A stretch of DNA of 64,000 bases from Pseudomonas abietaniphila (GCF_039697315.1 NZ_CP155619.1:434001-498000), one strand, 5' to 3'. Counted from the stretch's first letter, positions 44,262 to 53,629 are shown. Notes: generated from the sequence alone by a model not told the origin. Program-made: numbers and translations.

Positions 44262-45611
44262 TCACACCTGCGACTTTCCGACGCGGGCCGGGTTCAGCGC
44301 TTCAGCCCCTGACGTCCCGGCACCGGCGTGTTTTCCCGAACGCGCATTCATGGCGGCGATTTCCTGCGCGGCCTTGGCCTTGTCGAACGACCCGTCCCAC
44401 TTGGCGATGGCGATGGTGCCGATACCGTTCCCGATCAGGTTGGTCACCGCCCGCGCCTCGTTCAGAAAACGGTCGACGCCCAGGAGCAACACCAGACCGA
44501 TCATGGGGATGCCGTGGAATACGGACAGCGTGGCGGCCAGCGTCACGAAACCTGCACCCGCCACACCCGCCGATCCCTTCGACGTCAACAGCAGCACGCC
44601 GAGCACGGTCAGCTGGTCCCACAGGGTCAGTGGCGTGTTGGTCGCCTGGGCCACGAAGATCGCGGCCATGGTCAGGTAGATGCAGGTGCCATCAGAGTTG
44701 AACGTGTATCCGGTGGGCAACACCATCCCCACCACCGACTTCTCGCAGCCGAGCTTTTCCAGCTTGACCATCATGCGCGGCAACACCGCCTCCGTTGAGC
44801 ACGTACCCAGGGTGACGAGGATTTCATCCTTGAAATAGCGCAGGAACTGCAACAACGGAAGGCCCGACCAACGCGCAACCGCCCCGAGGATCACCACGAT
44901 AAAGACCAGCGTGGTGACATACAGCGCCACCAGCAACTGGCCCAGCGACAACAGCGTGCCGATCCCGTATTTGCCGATGGTGAACGCCATACCGGCGCCA
45001 GCCCCCAGCGGCGCTAGGCGCATGACCATGGCGACCACGCGAAACAGACTCTGCAACAGCATGTCGATCACATTGACCAAGGGTTTGACAGGCTCACCAA
45101 TCTGCACGAGCGCCACGCCCATCAGCACCGAGACCAGAATCACCTGCAGCATCGCGCCTTTGGCAAATGCGTCGAACAGCGTGGTCGGGATGATGTTCAT
45201 GAAGAACTCGATCACCCCACCCTGCGCAGCCGCCGCCTGGGTGTAGCCTGAAATTGCGCTGCCGTTGATGGTGTTGACGTCGATATTCATGCCGACGCCC
45301 GGCTTGAGAATATTGACCACCACCAGGCCGATGACCAGCGCCAGCGTCGAAAGCACTTCAAAATAAATCAGTGCCTTGGCACCGATACGCCCGACTTCCT
45401 TGACGCTGCCCATCTTGGCGATGCCCACCACCAAGGTGCCGAAAATGATCGGAGCCAGCAGCATCTTGATCAGTTTGATGAAGCCATCGGCGAACGGTTG
45501 CAGCTTGGCGCCAATGTCGGGAAGGAAGAAGCCGATCGCACCGCCAATGACGATACCGATCAGCACCTGAACGTAGAGCTGGGAATACCAGCGTGTCGAA
45601 GCCTGTTCCAT
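44262..45611 (-). CDS. dctA: C4-dicarboxylate transporter DctA
   Basis: This 449-residue proton/sodium dicarboxylate symporter shows conserved stretches of the family: GTCSTEAVLPRMM, VLPTGYTFNSDGTCIYLTMAAIF and LLTSKGSAGVAGAGFVTLAATL. The start at 45611 follows GAGG. The longer in-frame frame reads through a REPIN, giving a false N-terminus. It lies ~180 bp downstream of a tartrate dehydratase gene on the same strand, so here it may import tartrate or its relatives as well as succinate, fumarate and malate. Confidence 0.93.
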   Translation of the reverse strand: MEQASTRWYSQLYVQVLIGIVIGGAIGFFLPDIGAKLQPFADGFIKLIKMLLAPIIFGTLVVGIAKMGSVKEVGRIGAKALIYFEVLSTLALVIGLVVVNILKPGVGMNIDVNTINGSAISGYTQAAAAQGGVIEFFMNIIPTTLFDAFAKGAMLQVILVSVLMGVALVQIGEPVKPLVNVIDMLLQSLFRVVAMVMRLAPLGAGAGMAFTIGKYGIGTLLSLGQLLVALYVTTLVFIVVILGAVARWSGLPLLQFLRYFKDEILVTLGTCSTEAVLPRMMVKLEKLGCEKSVVGMVLPTGYTFNSDGTCIYLTMAAIFVAQATNTPLTLWDQLTVLGVLLLTSKGSAGVAGAGFVTLAATLSVFHGIPMIGLVLLLGVDRFLNEARAVTNLIGNGIGTIAIAKWDGSFDKAKAAQEIAAMNARSGKHAGAGTSGAEALNPARVGKSQV

Positions 45612-45673
45612 GGGATGCCTCACTGTTGTTTTTGTATGAGGGGAAAGGACTGAGCGGATACTGCAGGTCTCTC

Positions 45674-45765
45674 TGTGGGAGCGAGCTTGCTCGCGAAGCG
45701 ATCGGTACAGTCGCTGCATTGTCGGTGGTTGAACCATCGTCTTCGCGAGCAAGCTCGCTCCCACA
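45674..45765. repeat. REPIN (inverted REP pair)
   Basis: TGTGGGAGCGAGCTTGCTCG faces CGAGCAAGCTCGCTCCCACA, each arm being itself nearly palindromic. It separates dctA from the tartrate dehydratase gene and could reduce read-through between them. Confidence 0.9.
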
Positions 45766-45791
45766 AAAGAGCTATTGCCCGTCGAGGGAAA

Positions 45792-46964
45792 TCAGGCGCC
45801 CTCACCCAATTCGCGCATCACCGCATACAGCGCCGACTTGGCTTCGAAGCCCACACCCGGGATATCAGGCAGGCCGACATAACTGTTTTCGACGCGAATG
45901 CCATCGGCGAATCCACCGAATGGCTGGAACACGTCTGGATAGGATTCGTTCCCGCCCAGGTGCAGGCCGGCGGCGATGTTCAGCGACATCTGATGACCAC
46001 CGTGGGGCACGACGCGGCGGGAGGACCAACCCAGCTCCTTCATCACATCGAGGGTGCGCAGGTATTCCACCAGGCCGTAGGACAGTGCGCAGTCGAACTG
46101 CAGGAAATCGCGGTCCGGGCGCATGCCGCCGTGGCGCAGCAAGTTGCGGGCATCCTGATGGGAGAACAGGTTTTCGCCTGTCGCCATCGGCAGGTCGTAG
46201 TGATTGGCCAGTTCGGCTTGCAGTGCGTAATCCAGAGGGTCGCCGACTTCTTCGTACCAGAACAGGTTGTACGGTTTGATGGCCTCGGCGTACGCAATAC
46301 CGGTCTTGAGGTCGAAGCGACCGTTGGCGTCGACCGCCAGGCGCTGACCATCACCCACCACCTCCAGCACCGCTTCGATCCGGCGCAGGTCTTCGGCCAG
46401 CGGCACGGCGCCGATCTTCATTTTGACAACGTCGTAACCGCGATCCAGATAGCTCTGCATTTCGGCTTTGAGCTTGGTCTGGTCCTTGCCAGGGTAGTAA
46501 TAGCCGCCTGCGGCGTAGACCCACACCTTGTCGTCCGCCACGCCGTTGCGATAACGGTCGGCCAACAGACGATACAGCGGTTTGCCTTCGATCTTCGCGA
46601 CGGCGTCCCACACGGCCATGTCAATGGTGCCGACGGCGACTGAACGCTCGCCATGGCCGCCCGGTTTTTCGTTCGTCATCAGGGTTTTCCAGATGGCGAA
46701 CGGGTCCAGGTTGTTGTGTTCCTTGTCGATCAACGATTCAGGGTCGGCTTCCAGCACGCGGGCCAGGAACCGGTCACGCATCAGGGCGCCCTGGCCGTAA
46801 CGGCCGTTGGAGTTGAAGCCGTAGCCGATGACCGGCTTGCCGTCGCGGATGACGTCGGTGATCACGGCGACGACCGAGCAGGTCATTTTGGAGAAGTCGA
46901 TGTAGGCATTGGCAATCGGCGAGGCAATGGAAACGGTTTTCTCGCGGATATCGACGATACGCAT
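45792..46964 (-). CDS. D(-)-tartrate dehydratase (enolase superfamily)
   Basis: The 390-residue enzyme should remove water from D-tartrate to give oxaloacetate. From memory it matches the characterised Bradyrhizobium TarD along its length, with shared phrases IRNAYIDF-like IANAYIDFSKMT, YGFNSNGRYGQG, NEKPGGHGERSVAVGTIDMAVWD and YAAGGYYYPGK. Catalytic features visible are KMK (base Lys), DANGRF, YEEVGDPLD and GENLF (metal ligands), and PHGGHQMSLNIAAG with the catalytic His. AGGAG precedes the ATG. A LysR gene is divergent (131 bp) and dctA follows, making a small tartrate-use module. Confidence 0.9.
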   Translation of the reverse strand: MRIVDIREKTVSIASPIANAYIDFSKMTCSVVAVITDVIRDGKPVIGYGFNSNGRYGQGALMRDRFLARVLEADPESLIDKEHNNLDPFAIWKTLMTNEKPGGHGERSVAVGTIDMAVWDAVAKIEGKPLYRLLADRYRNGVADDKVWVYAAGGYYYPGKDQTKLKAEMQSYLDRGYDVVKMKIGAVPLAEDLRRIEAVLEVVGDGQRLAVDANGRFDLKTGIAYAEAIKPYNLFWYEEVGDPLDYALQAELANHYDLPMATGENLFSHQDARNLLRHGGMRPDRDFLQFDCALSYGLVEYLRTLDVMKELGWSSRRVVPHGGHQMSLNIAAGLHLGGNESYPDVFQPFGGFADGIRVENSYVGLPDIPGVGFEAKSALYAVMRELGEGA

Positions 46965-47095
46965 GGGTAACTCCTATTGTTTTCTGAAGCGTTTTTCGAA
47001 AAGACGGGCAGCCGTTGATGGGCTCACTCTAGGGCTGGACCTTTCGCCGCGGCCAATGCTAAAAACGCGGCACTCAATGCGCGGACGGCATCACG

Positions 47096-47965
47096 ATGGA
47101 ATTGGTCTGGCTGGAAGATTTCAATGCGTTGGCGCAGAGCGGCAACTTTTCTCGCGCGGCGGAACTGCGTCATGTGACCCAACCGGCGTTCAGCCGAAGG
47201 ATCCGTGCGCTGGAGACGTGGGTCGGCGTGGACCTGTTCGAACGCACCACACAGGGCGCAACGTTGACCGATGCCGGGCGACACATGCTCGGCAGCGCGC
47301 AGGAAATGACCCGACGGCTCTATCAGATGCGTCAGGAAGCCCGCGAAGTCGCCGGCAAACAGGCACGGACGCTGCACTTTGCCGCCACGCACTCACTGTC
47401 GTTCACGTTTTTCCCCGGCTGGGTTCGGGCGGCGGAACGTACCAGCCCGATCGAGGCGATACGGCTGCACTCGGACAACATGCGGGTCTGCGAGCAGATG
47501 CTGCTCGGCGGCGAAGTGCAGTTTCTGCTGTGTCACCAGCACCCGGATGTGCCGCCGCAATTTCCCGCCGAATCCTTCCATTCGAAAGTGGTGGGCAGCG
47601 ATCTTCTGATGCCGTTGCAGGCGCAGCAGTTTGAACACGCGCCTGTCACCGAATCGCTGTCATTGCTGGGTTACACGGCGGAATCCGGGCTTGGGCGAAT
47701 CGTATCGGCGCGCCTGCGGCAGGAGGCACAACCACCCCATCTGCACACGGTGTTCAGCTCGCATCTGGCGGCCGTTCTGCTGTCGATGGCACTGGAGGGC
47801 AAAGGCTTTGCCTGGCTGCCGAAAACACTGGCCGAACCCGAACTCGTCAGCGGCAAGCTGGTTCGTGCGCTGGACGCGCACTGGGACATTGCGCTGGAGG
47901 TCCGCCTGTTCAGACCCGCCATGGCCCTGAGCGATTTTGCTGAGGATTTCTGGGCGAAACTCTAG
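47096..47965 (+). CDS. LysR-family regulator of the tartrate module
   Basis: The 289-residue LysR-type regulator has an HTH at residues ~5-62 (FSRAAELRHVTQPAFSRRIRALETWVGVDLFERTTQGATLTDAG). It is divergent from the tartrate dehydratase gene across 131 bp, the standard arrangement for a LysR activator and its target. The intergenic TTTTTCGAAAAGA is a short dyad. The end of the gene faces the pqqA terminator. Confidence 0.9.
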   Translation: MELVWLEDFNALAQSGNFSRAAELRHVTQPAFSRRIRALETWVGVDLFERTTQGATLTDAGRHMLGSAQEMTRRLYQMRQEAREVAGKQARTLHFAATHSLSFTFFPGWVRAAERTSPIEAIRLHSDNMRVCEQMLLGGEVQFLLCHQHPDVPPQFPAESFHSKVVGSDLLMPLQAQQFEHAPVTESLSLLGYTAESGLGRIVSARLRQEAQPPHLHTVFSSHLAAVLLSMALEGKGFAWLPKTLAEPELVSGKLVRALDAHWDIALEVRLFRPAMALSDFAEDFWAKL

Positions 47966-48002
47966 CCATCTGGCCCCTCGAGCGCGGGGTGCAACGACCA
48001 CG

Positions 48003-48035
48003 AAAAAGCCCCGACAACCTGAAATTGCCGGGGCT
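48003..48035 (-). terminator. rho-independent terminator of pqqA
   Basis: On the minus strand AGCCCCG pairs with CGGGGCT, the stem being extended by GCAA/TTGT-type pairing, and TTTTT follows. It stands just 13 nt beyond the pqqA stop, so pqqA is transcribed alone. Confidence 0.85.
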
Positions 48036-48047
48036 CTCGTCTAGGGT

Positions 48048-48119
48048 TCAACGGCTGGCGAAGTACATCGTGACTTCAAAGCCGATGCGCAGATCGGTGT
48101 AGGTCGGTTTGGTCCACAT
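48048..48119 (-). CDS. pqqA: PQQ precursor peptide PqqA (free-standing copy)
   Basis: The 23-residue peptide [20 protein letters not shown] plus ASR is the ribosomally made precursor of pyrroloquinoline quinone. Glu15 and Tyr19, the two residues cross-linked to form PQQ, are present in the required ExxxY spacing. GGGAG lies 9 nt before the ATG. No pqqB, C, D, E or F lies next to it: a terminator and a convergent LysR gene follow directly. It is therefore a stand-alone copy, presumably adding to a main pqq operon elsewhere. A PQQ-dependent alcohol dehydrogenase gene 6 kb away shares its upstream sequence block. Confidence 0.95.
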   Translation of the reverse strand: MWTKPTYTDLRIGFEVTMYFASR

Positions 48120-48228
48120 AAGCAACACTCCCTGGCGACACCGGGACAGTCCGGTGGCTCAGTTATACGCCAATGTCTACGCGTCGCAAGGCCTGAGGCC
48201 GCCCGCCCCGGCGTTGACCTTTATCGCC

Positions 48229-48267
48229 AGCGCAACACGGTCGCTACACCTGTCGCATCGCTGGGAC
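48229..48267 (+). promoter_or_regulatory. conserved upstream block of pqqA (candidate activator site)
   Basis: AGCGCA-ACACGG-TCGC-TACACCTGTCGC followed after 5 nt by TGGGAC recurs, with small gaps, at 56058-56104 upstream of the quinohemoprotein dehydrogenase gene in the same orientation to the gene. It is ~110-150 bp before the pqqA start. The remainder of 48120-48536 shows no gene; a direct GTAAC repeat (TGTAACAGG ... GGTAACGG near 48393-48417) precedes the regulator gene. Confidence 0.6.
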
Positions 48268-48536
48268 GGACGTTGCGCAACGGAACGGGTGGATGTAAAC
48301 CATTTGGCCGTGCAGCAGCGGCCTTGCGCTCATAGCCCGTAGGCCGGTACGGGTTTTGCTGCGGTGTCAGTGCGTCGCTGGATTATTTTTTGTAACAGGC
48401 GATATTTTCGGTAACGGCTAGTCTGAAGCATTACGCCCGCCGCCGAGAACCTTCGCGGCCTCACTCGTTGAGCACTGAAGAACAATAATTCATGCGCTGT
48501 CGCCGCCAGGTCGCAGACGCATCAGGAGAGAACGCC

Positions 48537-50483
48537 ATGTCCTTGCAGACCACGGGAACCGGTCCCGCTGATCTCAATGCCTTTGTCGGAGACTACTTCC
48601 CCGACCGCAGCCTGCCCTCCGATGGCCTGATCGTGCAGTCGTGGTACCGCAGCGTCGTGGAGCACGGCCTGGAACCCGCCGCACGCGGCAACAAGGTGGT
48701 ACTCAGTGCCGCAGAGATCCATCGCCATCAGGACTTTCACCACGACTATATGTCCATTGCCGGCCAAGGCGTCAGCGGGCTGGCAAAACGCGTAGGCCAG
48801 GCCGGTTTTGCCGTGTTGCTCAGCGACGAGCACGGCATCGCCCTTGACTCTCGCGTGCCCACGACCGGCAGCGCGTATGCCGATTCGGGGTTGATCATCG
48901 GCTCACGCTGGGACGAGTCGCTGGTCGGCACCAACGGCATCGGCACGGGCCTGGCCTCGGGCTGCGCGCTGATCATTCACCGGGACGAACACTTTCTGCG
49001 TGAGAACGACCGACTGAGCTGCTCCGTGTCGCCGATCTTCGATTCGCTGGGCAATGTGCGCGGCTGCCTGAATGCCTCATGCCTGAACAGCAACGGTCCG
49101 AAAGAGGCGCAGTACCTGACCCTGCAACTGGTGATCATGTACGCGCGGATGATCGAAAACGCGTATTTCCGTCACAGCCACCGCAATACGTTGACGCTGA
49201 TGATCAAGCCGTGCGACGAGATCAGCGACCTGGCCAACGAGCAGCTACTGGCGCTGGACGATCAAGGACGGGTCATCGGCGCCAACCGCGCCGCCTTCGT
49301 CGAACACGAAACCCACGGCCACGGCCTGCTGCTCGGACGCAAGCTCAGTGAGCTGCTACCGGTGGACGTCGACGAGCTGCTGCGTCTGAACAACGGTGGC
49401 GCCAATGCGACTCGCCTGCGCATTGGCACGCGTCTGGTGGAGGTCGGGCTGCGCATGCCGGTCAAGGTTCACTCCGCCAAACCTGTCGACAGTCGCCCGC
49501 CCGCCGTGATCCACCGCGCGCCGACCCTGGACCAGCTCAGTGGCGCCGACGTTCGCCTGCAGCAGAGTGTGGCGCGTTTGTACAAGGTGCTGGACAAGGA
49601 CCTGCCGATTCTCATCAACGGCGAAACCGGCACCGGCAAAGAAGCCTTTGCCCGTGCAATTCATCTGGCGAGCCGACGGCGGGCCGGGCCGTTTGTCGCG
49701 CTCAATTGCGCGGCGATTCCCGAAACCCTGATCGAAAGCGAACTGTTCGGCTACCGCAGCGGAAGCTTCACCGGGGCCAACAAGAAAGGCATGAAGGGCA
49801 AACTAGAAATCGCCAATGGTGGAACGTTGTTTCTCGATGAAATCGGCGACATGCCCGCTCACCTGCAAACCCGTTTGTTACGCGTGCTCGCTGAGCGTGA
49901 AATCTCGCCGCTGGGTGCTGACACGCCGCTGCCCCTGGATATTCAGGTGATCTCGGCAACCCATCAAAACCTTTCACAGATGATCGCCGGCAAGGCGTTC
50001 CGGGAAGACCTGTTCTATCGCCTCAACGGCATGTCGCTGCAACTCCCTGCGTTACGCGAACGCAGCGATATCCGGTCATTGATCGAAACGGTCCTGCGCG
50101 ATCAGCCCGGAGGGGAATACTGCCGGATCGACACCGCCAGCCTGTCGCTGCTGAGCCGGTACGCCTGGCCAGGCAACATCCGCCAGTTGATCAACGTGCT
50201 GCGTTATGCCGTCGCGCTGGCGGAAGACGGCAGGATCACCACCGATTGCCTGCCTGCGGACGTGATCGATCAGGAGCAGGCTGTTCACTGGCCCGCGCCT
50301 GCCGAAACCCGACCGCCTTTGGCGCGATTGACCGCCGACGATGAAGGCCAGCACCTGCTGGACGCCTTACGCCGTCATCAATGGAACATCACCGCCGTGG
50401 CCGATGAGTTCGCGGTGGCGAGGTCGACGCTGTATCGCAAGATGAAAAAGTACCGGATCGTGGCGCCTAACCGGCTGACCTGA
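48537..50483 (+). CDS. sigma-54-dependent activator, AcoR-like
   Basis: The 648-residue enhancer-binding protein has an N-terminal GAF-type sensor region (residues ~60-210, with GTNGIGTGLASGCALIIHRDEHF, usual in AcoR relatives). A PAS-like segment is followed by an AAA+ domain with Walker A GETGTGKE, sigma-54 contact loop GSFTGA, Walker B GGTLFLDEIGDMP and arginine finger region REDLFYRLNG. The C-terminal Fis-type HTH is WNITAVADEFAVARSTLYRKMKKY. AGGAGAGAACGCC fixes the ATG at 48537. The contact loop has Ser where GAFTGA has Ala, a variant I associate with this subfamily. It is the obvious activator for the -24/-12 promoter of the alcohol dehydrogenase at 55.9 kb. Confidence 0.93.
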   Translation: MSLQTTGTGPADLNAFVGDYFPDRSLPSDGLIVQSWYRSVVEHGLEPAARGNKVVLSAAEIHRHQDFHHDYMSIAGQGVSGLAKRVGQAGFAVLLSDEHGIALDSRVPTTGSAYADSGLIIGSRWDESLVGTNGIGTGLASGCALIIHRDEHFLRENDRLSCSVSPIFDSLGNVRGCLNASCLNSNGPKEAQYLTLQLVIMYARMIENAYFRHSHRNTLTLMIKPCDEISDLANEQLLALDDQGRVIGANRAAFVEHETHGHGLLLGRKLSELLPVDVDELLRLNNGGANATRLRIGTRLVEVGLRMPVKVHSAKPVDSRPPAVIHRAPTLDQLSGADVRLQQSVARLYKVLDKDLPILINGETGTGKEAFARAIHLASRRRAGPFVALNCAAIPETLIESELFGYRSGSFTGANKKGMKGKLEIANGGTLFLDEIGDMPAHLQTRLLRVLAEREISPLGADTPLPLDIQVISATHQNLSQMIAGKAFREDLFYRLNGMSLQLPALRERSDIRSLIETVLRDQPGGEYCRIDTASLSLLSRYAWPGNIRQLINVLRYAVALAEDGRITTDCLPADVIDQEQAVHWPAPAETRPPLARLTADDEGQHLLDALRRHQWNITAVADEFAVARSTLYRKMKKYRIVAPNRLT

Positions 50484-50508
50484 AGGACGCATCAGGCCGG
50501 TCAGTGAC

Positions 50509-51915
50509 CTACTTCATGAACCCCTCCATGAAGTCGGCCACACCGCTGGCGATCTTTCGCCGCCAAGGGGGTGTCGAAGGATCGGCCAGGGTCTGATCCT
50601 CGTGCACAAAACTGCGAATGATCGCGTTGTAGCCCAACCAGCGGCAGGGTTCAGGCTCCCAACCCTTGAGTCGGTTCAGCCCGCCATCGCGGATCACCCA
50701 CGGCTGACGTACCAGCGGCGTGTCGCGCGCCAGCATCAGGTCGGCCAGGGTCCGACCGCCCAGGTTGCTGGCGCCCACACCCTCTCCGCCGTACCCGCCG
50801 GACAGGGCAATCCCGCTGGCGTGATCGCAGAGCATGTGGGGGTGAAAGCGTCGGGACATGCCCAGGTTGCCGCCCCACGAATGCGTGATTCGGGTGTTTT
50901 TCAGTTGAGGGAACAGCTCGCCAAACAGGTAGCGGCGCAACTGGACCTCACTGTCGGTCAGGTCGAAGTTTTCTCGCAGGCGTCCGCCAAACTGATACCC
51001 ACCACGCGCGCCGAACACCAGTCGGTCGTCCATGGACCGCTGGCCGTAAGTCACCTGCCGACTGTTTTCACCAAAGGCCTGGCCGTGACTCAGCCCGATC
51101 TCGTCCCAGACACTCGCGGGCAGCGGTTCGGTGGCAACGAGCAGGCTTTGTACCGGCAGCTGATAGCGGTCCAGCGGCGGCAGTTTCGCGGCGTAACCTT
51201 CAACCGCAGGCACCACCCACCGGCTGCGGACCTGACCGTGCGCAGTCGATACCTGCCCTGATCGCCAGTCAATGGCGGGGGTGTTCTCGTAGATGCGCAC
51301 GCCCATGGCCTCGACCGCACGGGCCAGCCCGCGCACCAGTCTGGCCGGCTGAATCGTCGCCAAATGGGAATAATGAATCGCGCCATAGGGACGTGCGATA
51401 CGCAGCTGCCCGGCCAATTGGTCGGGGCTCAGCCAGCGATAATCAGCCTCGGTCAGCCCTTGCTTGTGAAGCTTGTCCAGGTACTCGCGCAGGGTGCGTT
51501 CCTGTTCCGGATAACGCGCGGCGCAATACAACGCGCCGCCCTTGCGGTAATCGCAATCGATGCTCTCACGGTCGATGACGGCCTTGACCTCATCAGGGAT
51601 GCCGAACAGCAGGTCGTACGAAGCGCGACGATCCTCAGCCGAAAGGCCGGCGAGCATACGGTCCTCCCCGAGCAGATTACCCATTACCCAGCCACCATTG
51701 CGGCCCGAAGCACCGAAGCCGGCGGTTTGACCTTCGATGATGACGACGTTCAGATCAGGCGCCTGACGCTTGAGGTAATAGGCCGTCCACAGCCCGGTGT
51801 AACCCGCGCCAATGATTGCCACGTCGACGTCGAGATCCTCGTGCAACGAAGCGCGAGGCGACAAGGGTTCGTCGAGCTGGTCCATCCATAAACTGATCGT
51901 TTGCCACGCAGGCAT
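50509..51915 (-). CDS. FAD-dependent oxidoreductase (DAO/PuuB-like)
   Basis: The 468-residue flavoprotein of the D-amino-acid-oxidase fold has the dinucleotide motif DVAIIGAGYTGLWTAYYL, the GFGASGRNGGWV segment and the C-terminal GGYGGEGVGASNLGGRTLADL. Relatives such as gamma-glutamylputrescine oxidase oxidise amines to aldehydes with hydrogen peroxide release. GGAG precedes the ATG. It is read in the same direction as the AldA-type dehydrogenase gene upstream, so the aldehyde formed could be taken on by that enzyme; this coupling is inference. Confidence 0.85.
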   Translation of the reverse strand: MPAWQTISLWMDQLDEPLSPRASLHEDLDVDVAIIGAGYTGLWTAYYLKRQAPDLNVVIIEGQTAGFGASGRNGGWVMGNLLGEDRMLAGLSAEDRRASYDLLFGIPDEVKAVIDRESIDCDYRKGGALYCAARYPEQERTLREYLDKLHKQGLTEADYRWLSPDQLAGQLRIARPYGAIHYSHLATIQPARLVRGLARAVEAMGVRIYENTPAIDWRSGQVSTAHGQVRSRWVVPAVEGYAAKLPPLDRYQLPVQSLLVATEPLPASVWDEIGLSHGQAFGENSRQVTYGQRSMDDRLVFGARGGYQFGGRLRENFDLTDSEVQLRRYLFGELFPQLKNTRITHSWGGNLGMSRRFHPHMLCDHASGIALSGGYGGEGVGASNLGGRTLADLMLARDTPLVRQPWVIRDGGLNRLKGWEPEPCRWLGYNAIIRSFVHEDQTLADPSTPPWRRKIASGVADFMEGFMK

Positions 51916-51998
51916 TGCAGCACTCCATCGACTTCGGCAGGTGGCGTTGATCCTAGCCGTGATGTCAAAAAATGTCTTGTACGCGGGTGTTTACGGTT

Positions 51999-52027
51999 GG
52001 GCCTGCCGTCGGCGTGACGGCAGGCCC
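51999..52027. terminator. strong hairpin between the aldehyde dehydrogenase and oxidoreductase genes
   Basis: GGGCCTGCCGTC pairs perfectly over 12 bp with GACGGCAGGCCC around a 5-nt loop. No T run follows on the minus strand. It may attenuate or stabilise the transcript between the two genes. Confidence 0.5.
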
Positions 52028-52125
52028 ACGTGCGACCGTGTGGGGGTCCAGGATGCTGACGCCCACAGGTCAGAGGCACACGCGAATCGTGCGATCCGTC
52101 GTGATGAATGGCTTAACAAGCCCGA

Positions 52126-53568
52126 TCAGATCTGGATGTACACCACATGCGTATGCGTGAACTCGTACACGCCATGCTTGCCATCCGCGCCGCCGATCCC
52201 GGATTTGCGAACCCCGGCATGGAAACCCTGCATTGCCTCGAAGTTCTCACGGTTGATGTACGTCTCGCCGAAGTCGATCTCGTTGCAGGCGCGCATCGCG
52301 GCGGTCAGGTCGCGGGTGTAGATCGAGGATGTCAGGCCGTATTCGCAGTCGTTGGCCAACGCGATGGCTTCGTCCAGGTCGTCGACGATCTGGATCGGCA
52401 GCACCGGGCCGAAAATCTCCTGACGCATGACTTCCATGTCCTGACGGCAATTGGCAAGCACGGTCGGCTGGTAGTGAAAGCCCTTGCCGTTCTTGTCGGC
52501 AATGGCACCACCGGTGATGACCTGCGCGCCGTCGCTGACCGCCGTCTTGACCATCTGAGCCACCTTGTCCAGGCCCGCCTTGTTGACCAGCGGCCCCATG
52601 TCCAGCCCCTCTTCGGTCAGCGGATCGCCGTATTTGGTCGCCGCCATGGCCGCGCTGACCAGCTCGACGAACTGATCGGCGACTTTGCGTTCGACGTAGA
52701 CCCGCTCGGCGCAGTTGCAGACCTGTCCGGTATTGATCACCCGGGATGCGGTAATCGCTTTCACGGCCAGTCCCAGGTCGGCATCGGCCAGCACAATGGC
52801 CGGGGCTTTGCCGCCCAGCTCCAGGTTCAGCTTGGTGATGTTGTGCGCCGCGGCCGCCATGATGCGCTGGCCGGTAGCGACGCTGCCGGTAAAGTTGACC
52901 ATGTCCACGGCGGCACTGGCGCTGAGCGCATTGCCCACGGTGGCGCCCCTGCCTGAAACGATGTTGACGACGCCTTTGGGCAGGTCAGTCTCAGCCAGCA
53001 GCCTGGCGAACTCGAAGCAATTGATCGGCGTTTCTTCGCTCGGTTTGATGACGATCGTGTTGCCGGTGATCAACGCCGGGGCGAGCTTGCGGGCAATGAG
53101 AAAGAACGGGAAGTTCCACGGCAGGATTCCGGCCACTACGCCCAGCGGTTTGCGGAACACGAAGATGTTTTCGCCAGGCCGGTCGCTGGTGAGGATTTCC
53201 CCTTCCAGACGACGGCCCCATTCAGCCATGTAGTCCAGATAGTCCGCCGTGAAGTTGACCTCCACCCGCGCCAGCCCCAGCACCTTGCCCTGCTCGGCAG
53301 TGATGATCCGCGCCAGGCGCTCGGCGTTGTCGCGCACCTTTGTTGCGATCCGGCGTAGGTAACCGGCGCGTTCGTTGGCCGGTTTGCGTGCCCAGCCCTT
53401 TTGCGCCGTGCGGGCGGCCGCAATGGCGCGCTCGACCTCACTGAGGCTGGTTTCAGGCACCGACCCCAGCAGCTCGCCGTTGGCCGGGTTGAAGACCTCG
53501 ATCAGGTTGTCGCCCGCGCTGAAGGCGCCGTCGATGTAACTTTGGTAAATCGGAAGAGAATTGCCCAT
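52126..53568 (-). CDS. aldA: lactaldehyde/glycolaldehyde-type aldehyde dehydrogenase
   Basis: The 480-residue NAD-dependent dehydrogenase resembles E. coli AldA in length and key phrases: PWNFPFFLIARKLAPALITGNT, LNLELGGKAPAIVLADAD with the catalytic Glu, and TGQVCNCAERVYVE with the catalytic Cys. The start at 53568 follows GAGG. It lies 176 bp after the quinohemoprotein alcohol dehydrogenase gene on the same strand, separated by a REPIN. The pair would carry a primary alcohol to its acid, one step in the periplasm and one in the cytoplasm. Confidence 0.9.
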   Translation of the reverse strand: MGNSLPIYQSYIDGAFSAGDNLIEVFNPANGELLGSVPETSLSEVERAIAAARTAQKGWARKPANERAGYLRRIATKVRDNAERLARIITAEQGKVLGLARVEVNFTADYLDYMAEWGRRLEGEILTSDRPGENIFVFRKPLGVVAGILPWNFPFFLIARKLAPALITGNTIVIKPSEETPINCFEFARLLAETDLPKGVVNIVSGRGATVGNALSASAAVDMVNFTGSVATGQRIMAAAAHNITKLNLELGGKAPAIVLADADLGLAVKAITASRVINTGQVCNCAERVYVERKVADQFVELVSAAMAATKYGDPLTEEGLDMGPLVNKAGLDKVAQMVKTAVSDGAQVITGGAIADKNGKGFHYQPTVLANCRQDMEVMRQEIFGPVLPIQIVDDLDEAIALANDCEYGLTSSIYTRDLTAAMRACNEIDFGETYINRENFEAMQGFHAGVRKSGIGGADGKHGVYEFTHTHVVYIQI

Positions 53569-53629
53569 GAGTGCTGCCTCTGCTGATTGATTGTTCTGTA
53601 GCGTTCCTTCCAGAACGCATCTGATCTGC

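Noticed and set aside
45612..45764. N-terminal extension of DctA (51 residues)
   Set aside because: It is translated REPIN sequence; the family start with a ribosome site is at 45611.
48183..48200. Sigma-54 promoter for pqqA (GGCCTCAGGCCTTGC on the minus strand)
   Set aside because: The GG to GC spacing is 11 instead of 10 and the -24 part is poor, so the pqqA promoter type is left open.
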